Assembly: GCA_002405555.1 (NCBI GenBank)
Contig: DHMA01000199.1
Span: 1 to 7,394, forward strand
Source of the DNA: Opitutia bacterium UBA4654
GTDB lineage: Bacteria > Verrucomicrobiota > Verrucomicrobiia > Opitutales > Intestinicryptomonadaceae
Length of the DNA stretch: 7,394 bases
Reading direction: 5' to 3'
The notes under the pieces are model-generated. The model searched no databases and was not told the DNA's origin. It was given only the letters and a program-made list of their open reading frames with translations. Made by a program: the position numbers and the translations under genes. Positions 1 through 5,789 of the stretch are shown here, in pieces. Every line of letters starts with the position of its first letter. Within the stretch, counting starts at the first letter, position 1.

Positions 1-7
1 AAACGCC

Positions 8-38
8 CTTAGACTGGTGCTATAACGCGCCGTCTAAG
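8..38 (-). terminator. Hairpin at the gpsA stop codon, possible terminator
   Basis: CTTAGAC at 8-14 is the exact reverse complement of GTCTAAG at 32-38. Inside it, bases 16-20 and 27-31 pair again with one weak position (G-U in a plus-strand transcript, C-A in the gpsA transcript). The result is a stem of about 12 pairs with one bulged base (15) and a 6-base loop (21-26). The gpsA stop codon (34-36) lies in the first arm. On the gpsA strand the stem is followed by GGGCGTTT and then the window ends, so the length of any T-tract cannot be seen. It is a plausible 3' end or terminator for gpsA, but a chance or other structural inverted repeat is possible. Confidence 0.4.
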
Positions 39-1023
39 AGAGCATGCGGGATAGACATTCCTCGCGGGTTAGCTTGCCCTCGGAGAGGTCGCACAACGCC
101 GTCATAATCGGCAGTTTCACATGGTAGAGATTGTCGAACATTCTGCAAATCTGGATTGTCTCCAAGCCCGCGCAAACCCTGCCGTTGAGCTTTGCCTTCG
201 CCGCCTCCGCGTCAAGCCCGCGCCCAAGCTGCTCGCCCGTTCTGCGGTTGCGCGAATCGGGGCTCATGCAGGTCGTCAAAACATCGCCCAAAATGGCGGA
301 TTCTTTTACAAAAGAGTCGCTCCACGCGCCGAGGGACGCCGCCGCCCTGTAAATTTCCTGAAAGCCGCGCGCCATGACAATCGCCTTTGTGTTTGCGCCA
401 AGCTCCATGCCGTCGCAGAAGCCCGCCGCGAGCGCGACTATGTTTTTGAGTGCCGCCCCGATTTCGACGCCCACGACGTCGTCGGTGGGGCGCACGCGGA
501 AGTTCGGCGTGCAGAAAGCCTCGGAGGCGCGGACGGAATCGGCGTGCGAGTCGAGCGCGATTACCGCCTCCGCGTATTTGTCGAGGGCGACTTCGAAGGC
601 GATGTTCGGGCCCATTATCGAGCCGCAGGAAGACGCCTGCGGAATGGACTCGCGCAGAATCGCCGACGGCCTGCGCCACGTTCCGATTTCGATGCCCTTG
701 CCCGCGTTGAGCATGATTGAGCCGTTCGGAATGTATTTTGCGAAATCGCGCGCGGTCGACGCAAGGTACTGAATGGGCATTACCCACACGACCATTTCCG
801 CGCCGTCGAGCACTTTTGCGGGGTCGTTGGAAAATTCGACGTTTTCGGGAATTTTGATGTCGGGCAAAAAGAGCGAGTTTTCGCGCTTTGCCGCCACCGA
901 TTCCGCGACCTCTTTTTCGCGCGCCCAAACGGAGACGTTCGGGACGTTTTTCGAAAGGATAATCGAAAGCGCGCTGCCCCATGCGCCCGCGCCCACCACT
1001 GCTACTTTTTTGAATTGTGCCAT
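34..1023 (-). CDS. gpsA: NAD(P)H-dependent glycerol-3-phosphate dehydrogenase
   Basis: GpsA reduces dihydroxyacetone phosphate to sn-glycerol 3-phosphate with NAD(P)H in the cytoplasm, supplying the backbone for phospholipid synthesis. The protein is 329 residues, normal for the family. The N-terminal Rossmann fold opens with the dinucleotide-binding GAGAWG (residues 11-16). The family motifs follow in order: NAGKG (106-110, Lys109), GPNIAFEVA (138-146), the catalytic-helix motif GAALKN (189-194, Lys193), and LGDVLTTC...SRNR (245-260) with its Asp247, then RTG. The start ATG at 1023 was chosen because it immediately precedes the Rossmann strand. The frame stays open upstream to 1488 but that part is not GpsA-like. 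There is no Shine-Dalgarno. The upstream small gene ends TAA one base before this ATG, so translational coupling is likely. The family assignment is secure; cofactor preference cannot be read from the sequence. Confidence 0.97.
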   Translation of the reverse strand: MAQFKKVAVVGAGAWGSALSIILSKNVPNVSVWAREKEVAESVAAKRENSLFLPDIKIPENVEFSNDPAKVLDGAEMVVWVMPIQYLASTARDFAKYIPNGSIMLNAGKGIEIGTWRRPSAILRESIPQASSCGSIMGPNIAFEVALDKYAEAVIALDSHADSVRASEAFCTPNFRVRPTDDVVGVEIGAALKNIVALAAGFCDGMELGANTKAIVMARGFQEIYRAAASLGAWSDSFVKESAILGDVLTTCMSPDSRNRRTGEQLGRGLDAEAAKAKLNGRVCAGLETIQICRMFDNLYHVKLPIMTALCDLSEGKLTREECLSRMLS

Positions 1024-1024
1024 T

Positions 1025-1177
1025 TTAAAAACCGATTTTTTCGACAAGCTCTCCCCCGCCGTTGCGCAGCTGCCACGCCACCGCTCCGACGAACGCCGCC
1101 GAAAGCACGGCGACGTACAGGAATGCGAGCGCGATGTTCGCCGCCCCCGCTTTCGGGTTCTTGATTTTTTCAAACAT
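1025..1177 (-). CDS. 50-residue single-span membrane protein, function unknown
   Basis: This small frame encodes 50 residues: a charged N-terminus (MFEKIKNPK), a hydrophobic segment at about residues 15-37 rich in Ala, Val, Leu and Phe that would span a membrane once, and a short tail with Gly-Gly-Gly and Glu-Lys. It lacks the conserved residues of SecE or SecG and I do not recognise a family. Its TAA stop is separated by one base from the gpsA ATG, which indicates one transcript and probable coupling. The ATG at 1177 is preferred over an in-frame TTG at 1213, which would add 12 residues of no evident character. No clear Shine-Dalgarno is seen. It could be a membrane partner of lipid synthesis or simply a small membrane protein. 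It could also be a leader peptide whose translation feeds gpsA. Confidence 0.6.
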   Translation of the reverse strand: MFEKIKNPKAGAANIALAFLYVAVLSAAFVGAVAWQLRNGGGELVEKIGF

Positions 1178-1243
1178 GCGCGGCAGGCTACTACAAAACG
1201 CAAACGATTGCAAGAAAACAAAACCGCTCCCCCGCGAATGGGC

Positions 1244-1272
1244 TTGACTTTTGGGGCGGCGAAAGGAAAATT
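1244..1272 (+). promoter_or_regulatory. Putative promoter of the SGNH esterase gene
   Basis: TTGACT at 1244-1249 matches the sigma-70-type -35 box at 5 of 6 positions. At the standard 17-base spacing lies AAAATT (1267-1272), a weak -10. Transcription would begin close to the ATG at 1279, leaving almost no leader. An alternative reading is that AAAGGA at 1262-1267 serves as a ribosome-binding site 11 bases before the ATG, with the true promoter further upstream. The two readings exclude each other in part. Confidence 0.35.
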
Positions 1273-1278
1273 ACGCGC

Positions 1279-2367
1279 ATGGGAAAAATTATATTTACGG
1301 CAATTTTGTCCGCGGCGGCGACGCTGTTTGCGGACGGAGGAAAACAGACAGGCGAGGCAATCGAATGGCGCGAGATGTCGGGAATCGGGCTTGAAGGCAA
1401 GGCGTGGAGCGACACCGAATACCCCTACGGACGCCTGCCGCTGAGGGCGAAAGAAAAGACCACAAAGGCGGTCTGGAACAACTCGCACTCGTCCACGGGC
1501 ATGTGCATAAACTTCGAGACCGACTCGCCGAAAATCTGGGTTAAGCGCGAATTTTTATCGAAACAGCTCGGCGGATACAACTTCAACGTATGCGCGTTTT
1601 CGGGCTTCGACCTCTACGCGAAAGACGCCGACGGCAAGTTCCGCATGCTCGCAACAACCCCGCACAACTCCTCGGAGAAATCGGAATACAGGCTAACGCA
1701 GACCGACGGCAAAAAGCGCGTGTACAGGCTCTATCTGCCGCTCAGAAACACGCTTTTGAGCGCGCAGCTCGGCGTCGAAAAAGGCTCGTATTTCAGGGCG
1801 ATACCCGCGAGGGAAAAACCCGTGGTATTTTACGGGTCGTCAATCGTGCACGGGGCGTTTGCGTCGCACGCGGGGCTTTCGCACCCGTCGCTTATCGGGC
1901 GCAGGCTCGGCGTGCCGATTGTAAATCTGGGCTTTTCGGGAGCGGCGAAAATGGAAATTGAAATCGCCGACCTCCTCGCGGAAATCGACGCCTCGGCGTA
2001 CGTCATCGACGCCCAGCCCAACATGGGCGCGAAGCTCGTTTCGGAGCGTTGCGAAAAATTCCTGCGCCGCCTGCGCAAGCTCCGCCCCGACACCCCGATA
2101 CTGCTCGCCGAGCGCGTCGAGCACAACCGCGCGTGGCTGATTCCGCAGGAGGGAAACTACGTCAAACAGATGTGGAAAATACAGCGCGAAATCTACGACA
2201 AGCTCGTCGCCGAGGGCGAAAAGCGCATGCTCTACATGGAGGGCGAAAACCTCTACGGCGCGGACGGCGAAGGCTCCATTGACGGAATCCACCCGAACGA
2301 CCTCGGCATTATGAACATCGCAAACAGAATGACGCCGATTCTCGAAAAACTTCTGGAAAAGAAGTAG
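1279..2367 (+). CDS. Exported SGNH/GDSL-type esterase with GxDLY N-terminal domain
   Basis: This is a 362-residue hydrolase, probably a deacylase of acetylated carbohydrates or other esters acting outside the cytoplasm. Residues 1-18 form a signal peptide (Lys at 3, hydrophobic core, Ala-Asp junction). Residues about 30-175 are the beta-rich domain that precedes the catalytic domain in this subgroup, carrying its signature GFDLY (109-113). The SGNH domain follows: block I GSSIVHG (186-192) with nucleophile Ser188, block II NLGFSG with Gly219, block III DAQPNM with Asn248, and block V DGIHP with Asp335 and His338. All four SGNH residues are present, so it should be active. The second residue of block I is Ser rather than the Asp of classical GDSL enzymes, which is usual for the GxDLY-associated (Lipase_GDSL_3-like) group. 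It is divergent from the gpsA unit and convergent with the first porin gene. The substrate cannot be told from the sequence. Confidence 0.9.
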   Translation: MGKIIFTAILSAAATLFADGGKQTGEAIEWREMSGIGLEGKAWSDTEYPYGRLPLRAKEKTTKAVWNNSHSSTGMCINFETDSPKIWVKREFLSKQLGGYNFNVCAFSGFDLYAKDADGKFRMLATTPHNSSEKSEYRLTQTDGKKRVYRLYLPLRNTLLSAQLGVEKGSYFRAIPAREKPVVFYGSSIVHGAFASHAGLSHPSLIGRRLGVPIVNLGFSGAAKMEIEIADLLAEIDASAYVIDAQPNMGAKLVSERCEKFLRRLRKLRPDTPILLAERVEHNRAWLIPQEGNYVKQMWKIQREIYDKLVAEGEKRMLYMEGENLYGADGEGSIDGIHPNDLGIMNIANRMTPILEKLLEKK

Positions 2368-2386
2368 GGAAAATTCACTCGAAAGC

Positions 2387-2427
2387 AAAAACGCGCCCGC
2401 GCGGGGAAATCCGTCGGGCGCGTTTTT
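2387..2427. terminator. Bidirectional intrinsic terminator between convergent genes
   Basis: Bases 2387-2399 (AAAAACGCGCCCG) and 2415-2427 (CGGGCGCGTTTTT) are perfect reverse complements. They form a 13-bp stem with an 8-bp G/C core and a 15-base loop. On the plus strand the core is followed by seven T (2423-2429). On the minus strand the five A at 2387-2391 become a T-tract. It lies 19 bases after the esterase stop and 16 bases beyond the porin stop at 2444, so it can end both transcripts. Confidence 0.88.
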
Positions 2428-2443
2428 TTGCGCGGGCGGCGGC

Positions 2444-3760
2444 TCAGAAGAACATCTGGATTTGCACAATCACGGCGTCCGACACCGAGCGGGCGTTTCC
2501 GCCGAGCGGCTTGTCGAAAAATTCGAAACGCTCCCAGCCGAGCGAGTACTTCAAATACTTGCCGTTGACATACCAGTTTATGCCCGCGTAATAGGCGCAG
2601 GCGCGGTCGTACAAGCCCTCCGAATCCATGCCGTAAACGACGTCCTTGCCGCGCACGCCGCGCCCGTCGGTATCCAGATAAGTGTAGCGCAAAACAGGCT
2701 CGAACTCGCCGATTCCCTCGAATTTCAGCAGCTTGTACGCGCCCATGACGTACACGCCCCACGGCACGGCGGTCGGCGATTTCGACGTATAGTAGGGTCT
2801 GTCGGACGAGCGCGACGCTCCGTATTTTACGCTTGCGAGCATGAATTCGGATTGCAGTTCGAAGTCGCCGTAGTCGAACAGCAGGTAGGTGTTGATGCCG
2901 AAAGTGTCGCCGAAGCCCGACATGGGCGCGGGAAGCGGCGCGGACTCTTCGACGGCGGAAACGATTTTATCGGCGTACCCGAAATTGGAGATGAAGCGCA
3001 GAGACCAGTCTTCGCGCTCGGTTTCGTAGCCTGCGCCGAGCCAGCAGGAAATGCCGTTGTCGTAGCGGTAGTTGTAGTCGCGCGGCTTCGAATTCGTGAG
3101 TCCGAGCGAGTACACAAAGCCGTTCAAGTCGGGAATATCGCCGTTCCAGCGCAGCCCCAAATGCTTGCCCGCAAAGCCGAGAGCCGAGCCGTAGGCGGTT
3201 TTTATGTAGCCGTCGTAGCCGCTGTCGCCACCGCCGAAGTAGGGGCAAAGAATAGAGCGGTCGATGCCCTTGATAATCGACGCGCTGTCGATGTCCTCCA
3301 CGACGAAGTTCACGGCGGAAAAGCCGAACTTGAATTTTCCCGAAATTATGTCGCCGTCAAACTCCGCCGCCCAGTAGAGAGTGTCGAACGGGCACGCGCT
3401 CGGCATTGTCATGCACGCCATCAGCTCGGAATTTTTTGAGGTGTCGATTTTCATTACCGTGCTGAACCTGCGGATATTGAAGCGCGACTCGCCCGCAAGC
3501 CCCACGACATCGTGCCCGACGTACGAATAGCGCATGTGGAGAAACCCGTACAGGCGCATGCCCGCAAGAGAATCGGGAACGTCCAAAACAATTTCCGACT
3601 GCTCCTTTTTTATTTCGAGCGCCTCGTCCTCGGTGAGAATATCCTTTGCCACAAGCGCGTCGAGCAAAGCCGCGTCGCCGCCCGCCCCCGCCGCAAACGC
3701 CGCGGAAAACGCGCACAGTGCCGGCAAAAGCGCCGCAAATATCCTCACCGAAAATTTCAT
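2444..3760 (-). CDS. Putative outer-membrane porin, paralogue 1 (downstream copy)
   Basis: This is a 438-residue protein with a signal peptide (residues 1-23, cleavage near AFA-AG). A short, likely helical segment follows (about 29-55, DAALLDAL then ILTEDEA and KKE), then a long run of alternating polar and aromatic/hydrophobic residues typical of an outer-membrane beta-barrel. It ends in FF, the usual C-terminal aromatic recognised by the BAM assembly machinery. Family members form diffusion channels; the exact porin family and solute are not recognisable to me. The start ATG at 3760 is preferred over an in-frame TTG two codons earlier because the signal peptide begins there. No Shine-Dalgarno is visible. 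It is the second of two tandem paralogues on this strand, 98 bases after the stop of the other, and has its own candidate promoter. Oddly for a porin, the mature part has five cysteines (116, 123, 172, 239, 388). Confidence 0.8.
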   Translation of the reverse strand: MKFSVRIFAALLPALCAFSAAFAAGAGGDAALLDALVAKDILTEDEALEIKKEQSEIVLDVPDSLAGMRLYGFLHMRYSYVGHDVVGLAGESRFNIRRFSTVMKIDTSKNSELMACMTMPSACPFDTLYWAAEFDGDIISGKFKFGFSAVNFVVEDIDSASIIKGIDRSILCPYFGGGDSGYDGYIKTAYGSALGFAGKHLGLRWNGDIPDLNGFVYSLGLTNSKPRDYNYRYDNGISCWLGAGYETEREDWSLRFISNFGYADKIVSAVEESAPLPAPMSGFGDTFGINTYLLFDYGDFELQSEFMLASVKYGASRSSDRPYYTSKSPTAVPWGVYVMGAYKLLKFEGIGEFEPVLRYTYLDTDGRGVRGKDVVYGMDSEGLYDRACAYYAGINWYVNGKYLKYSLGWERFEFFDKPLGGNARSVSDAVIVQIQMFF

Positions 3761-3774
3761 GGTCAAAAATTAGA

Positions 3775-3802
3775 TTTCTATCTTTTTGATATATAAAGTC
3801 AA
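3775..3802 (-). promoter_or_regulatory. Putative promoter of porin paralogue 1
   Basis: Reading the minus strand, TTGACT (3802-3797) is followed after 16 bases by TAGAAA (3780-3775), inside an A/T-rich stretch that contrasts with the GC-rich genes on either side. Transcription would start about 8 bases before the ATG at 3760. The -10 match is only 4 of 6. The presence of its own promoter would let this porin be made independently of its tandem partner, although read-through from the upstream copy is possible because no convincing terminator lies between them. Confidence 0.4.
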
Positions 3803-3858
3803 CAACTTTCCAAAATATCCTAAAAAATCACTAAACGCGCAAAGCGGCTGGCGGAATA

Positions 3859-5172
3859 TTAAAACACAACCTGTATCTGCGCTATCGCAGTGTCGGACAC
3901 CGCCTGCGGCCTGTACCCGCCCGTGGGGGAATCCTCGAAAATATAACGCTCCCAGCCGAGCGAAAACTTCAAGTACTTTCCGTTGAGATACCAGTTTACG
4001 CCCGCGTAGTACGCGCTCACGCGGTCGTACAATCCCGCCGACGACATCTTGAAAACGACGTCCCTGCCGCGGATTCCGCGCCCGTCGGTGTCGATGTACG
4101 AAAAGCGGAAGACAGGCTCGAACTCGCCGAAAGCCTCCGACTTGAAAACCTTGTACGCGCCCAGAACGTAGAAGCCCATTGGAACGGCTGTCGGGGAGCG
4201 GTCGGTGTAAAGGGGGACGTCGGCGTTGCGCGTCTTGCCGTACTGGGCGGATACCAGCATGAATTCGGCGTGCAGGGAGAAATCGCCGTATTCCAGACGG
4301 AAGTAGGGGTTGACGCCGTATGCGTCGCCGAAACGCTCCATTCGCGAGGGGAGCGGCGCGGACTCGGAAATTGCGGAAACGAGCTTGTCGGCGTATCCGA
4401 ATGTCGCGCCGACGCGCAGGGAGCAGTCGTCGAATTTTTTGTCGTAGCCTACGGTGAGCCAGCAGGAAACGCCGTTGTCGTAGCGGTAGCAGATGTCGTT
4501 GGGCTTTGAATTGACGACGGTCAGCGAGTACACGAAGTCGCGGGCAGACGGAATGCGTCCGTCCCAGTACACGCCCGTGTGGTAGCCCGAAAAGCCCAAC
4601 GCCGTGCCGTAGGATGTTTTCATATAGCCGTCGTAGCCGCTGTCGCCGCCGCCGAAATACATGCACAAAATGGAGCGGTCGGGAGTTTTGAGAACCGTGC
4701 AGCTGTCGCATTCTTCCGTCGCAAAATTCAGCGACCAGTGCCCTATTTTCAGCTTGCCCGAAAGAATGTCGCCGTCGGTATCGACCTCCCAGTGCGCGGT
4801 GTTGATGACGGTGGAACTTGGCATGTACAGGCTGATGAGCGCGCGCGAATTTTCGGAGGTGTCGGCGATGAGCACGGGAATGAGGCGGCGGATATTGAAG
4901 CGCGACTCTTCGGCAAGCCCCGCGTAGTCGTGCCAAGCGTGGGTGTAGCGCATTTGGAGCATGACGAGCGTGCGTATGCTCGACACGCTTTCGGGCAGGC
5001 ACACCGCCGCCTCCGCCGACTCCTTTTTAAGGTCGCGAGCCTCCTCCGCCGTCAGGATTCCCTTTTTTTCGAGGGCATCGAGCAGCGCGGCGTCGCGCGG
5101 AGGGTTTGCCGCAAGCGCAAAAAACGCCGCGGACAAAAAAATCCCGAGTGTGATAAATCTGAAAAATGCCAT
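3859..5172 (-). CDS. Putative outer-membrane porin, paralogue 2 (upstream copy)
   Basis: This 437-residue protein aligns with paralogue 1 almost without gaps from residue 27 to the end. Hand counting gives about 235 identities in about 410 positions. It has a signal peptide (1-21, ending FALA-AN), the same helical module DAALLDAL..KGILTAEEA (27-45), a beta-barrel region and a C-terminal Phe. Shared blocks include RSILC.YFGGGDSGYDGY, YRYDNG, SCWL and DTDGRG. The ATG at 5172 gives a proper signal peptide and a length equal to the paralogue. The frame is open to 5559, but the next ATG upstream (5235) lies inside the candidate -10 box, which argues against it. Upstream GGGGA may be a weak ribosome-binding site. 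The mature protein has seven cysteines (58, 155, 158, 170, 228, 237, 250), including a CDSC pair. Solute and family are unassigned. Confidence 0.8.
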   Translation of the reverse strand: MAFFRFITLGIFLSAAFFALAANPPRDAALLDALEKKGILTAEEARDLKKESAEAAVCLPESVSSIRTLVMLQMRYTHAWHDYAGLAEESRFNIRRLIPVLIADTSENSRALISLYMPSSTVINTAHWEVDTDGDILSGKLKIGHWSLNFATEECDSCTVLKTPDRSILCMYFGGGDSGYDGYMKTSYGTALGFSGYHTGVYWDGRIPSARDFVYSLTVVNSKPNDICYRYDNGVSCWLTVGYDKKFDDCSLRVGATFGYADKLVSAISESAPLPSRMERFGDAYGVNPYFRLEYGDFSLHAEFMLVSAQYGKTRNADVPLYTDRSPTAVPMGFYVLGAYKVFKSEAFGEFEPVFRFSYIDTDGRGIRGRDVVFKMSSAGLYDRVSAYYAGVNWYLNGKYLKFSLGWERYIFEDSPTGGYRPQAVSDTAIAQIQVVF

Positions 5173-5233
5173 AACAATCCCCGCCGAAAACAACAGCCGC
5201 GAACGCAAAACGAACGCGCAAAATAAAATACGC

Positions 5234-5262
5234 ATAATGCCGACGCCGCGCGGGCAAGTCAA
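5234..5262 (-). promoter_or_regulatory. Promoter of porin paralogue 2
   Basis: On the minus strand TTGACT (5262-5257) and CATTAT (5239-5234) are separated by exactly 17 bases, the best promoter-like pair in the window (5 of 6 and 4 of 6 matches). Transcription would begin near 5227, giving a leader of about 55 bases before the ATG at 5172. The -10 overlaps the alternative upstream ATG at 5235. Confidence 0.55.
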
Positions 5263-5320
5263 GACATTTCCCCAAACCGCGCCGCACATGGAATATTTCG
5301 GGCAAACCGCATTTCTGTAT

Positions 5321-5349
5321 TTGACGAAAGCGCGAAAAAGCTTTAACAA
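5321..5349 (+). promoter_or_regulatory. Putative promoter of the EIIA-ClC operon
   Basis: TTGACG (5321-5326) is followed after 17 bases by TAACAA (5344-5349), a weak -10 with 3 of 6 matches. The start point would fall about 8 bases before the ATG at 5364. It is divergent from the porin 2 promoter, with the two -35 boxes about 60 bases apart, so a regulator bound between them could act on both directions. No clear operator was seen. Confidence 0.35.
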
Positions 5350-5363
5350 GAATCCGATTTTAT

Positions 5364-5789
5364 ATGAAAAACGTCTATTTTGTAGAACTCTCCGGCATCG
5401 ACGGACAGGCGGCGTGTCTTGATTCGCTCTTCGCCGCCCTCTCCGACGCGCTTGGCAAAGACAAGCTCGAAGAGCTGAAAGAGGCGGTCTACATGCGCGA
5501 GGACACCGCGTCCACATTCGTGGGCGACGCAATGGCGGCTCCCCACGGGCGCGTGGCAAACCTCGGAGACCCGCTGCTTGTTTTCGGAATCAGCAAAAAC
5601 GGAATAGACTGGCCCACGGACGAAGAAAAGGCGAAGCTCGTAGCCCTCATCGCGGTGGACAAAACCCAAGTGGCGGCATACCTTTCAATCTTCCAGAAAA
5701 TAGCGAAGTGGCACAAGAAAAACTCCGCGCTTTTGGGCGATGCCGACTTTTCGGCAATTAAAAACTCCATCGAAAGGGACATGCGCTAA
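5364..5789 (+). CDS. Stand-alone PTS EIIA type-2 (PtsN/fructose-like) domain protein
   Basis: The 141-residue protein is a single EIIA domain of the fructose/mannitol/nitrogen (type 2) class, a cytoplasmic phosphoryl acceptor from HPr/NPr. Matching landmarks are an N-terminal strand and helix (residues 4-30), MREDTASTFVGDAMA (44-58) corresponding to the usual RE..gsT.iG, and APHGR (59-63) with the phosphorylatable His61. The later G(I)DW and EEKAKLVALIAV strand region (80-98) also fits. The second family histidine, normally in an HL motif before the last helices, appears here as Tyr106 (AAYLSIF). No EIIB, EIIC or DNA-binding domain is attached, so a regulatory role rather than sugar transport is likely. 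The stop TAA directly abuts the ClC start, so the two are one operon and the ClC protein is the obvious candidate partner. There is no visible Shine-Dalgarno at the ATG. Confidence 0.85.
   Translation: MKNVYFVELSGIDGQAACLDSLFAALSDALGKDKLEELKEAVYMREDTASTFVGDAMAAPHGRVANLGDPLLVFGISKNGIDWPTDEEKAKLVALIAVDKTQVAAYLSIFQKIAKWHKKNSALLGDADFSAIKNSIERDMR

Noticed and set aside
8..38. An integron attC recombination site, suggested by CTTAGAC and GTCTAAG
   Set aside because: The core sequences are in the wrong order and end in G rather than the attC consensus, and no integron gene is present.
212..982. A 256-residue minus-strand frame inside gpsA
   Set aside because: It is an out-of-phase reading of gpsA, very rich in Arg and Gly, with no recognisable motif.
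773..1444. A 223-residue plus-strand frame running across gpsA, the small gene and the esterase start
   Set aside because: It crosses three independently supported genes and the intergenic promoter region, and its composition is that of a shadow frame.
1024..1488. Extending GpsA upstream to an initiation codon at 1488
   Set aside because: The added 155 residues are Arg/Cys/Ser-rich, overlap the small membrane gene and the divergent esterase, and precede a complete Rossmann start.
2462..3439. A 325-residue open frame on the plus strand opposite porin paralogue 1
   Set aside because: Its product is a Val/Ala/Arg-rich sequence without domain character, while the minus frame has a signal peptide, barrel pattern and a paralogue. 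Long antisense frames are expected from the strong G/C third-position bias.
3811..3858. A terminator between the two porin genes
   Set aside because: A T-run on the minus strand follows GC-rich bases, but only a 3-bp stem (CGC-TTT-GCG) could be drawn, too weak to call.
3770..5002. A 410-residue minus-strand frame overlapping porin paralogue 2
   Set aside because: It is Arg/His-rich, has no signal peptide or domain, runs through the intergenic gap, and is an out-of-phase reading of a gene that aligns to its paralogue.
5173..5559. Extending porin paralogue 2 upstream (to 5235 or 5559)
   Set aside because: The extension lacks similarity to the paralogue, displaces the signal peptide, overlaps the EIIA gene, and the ATG at 5235 lies in the candidate -10 box.
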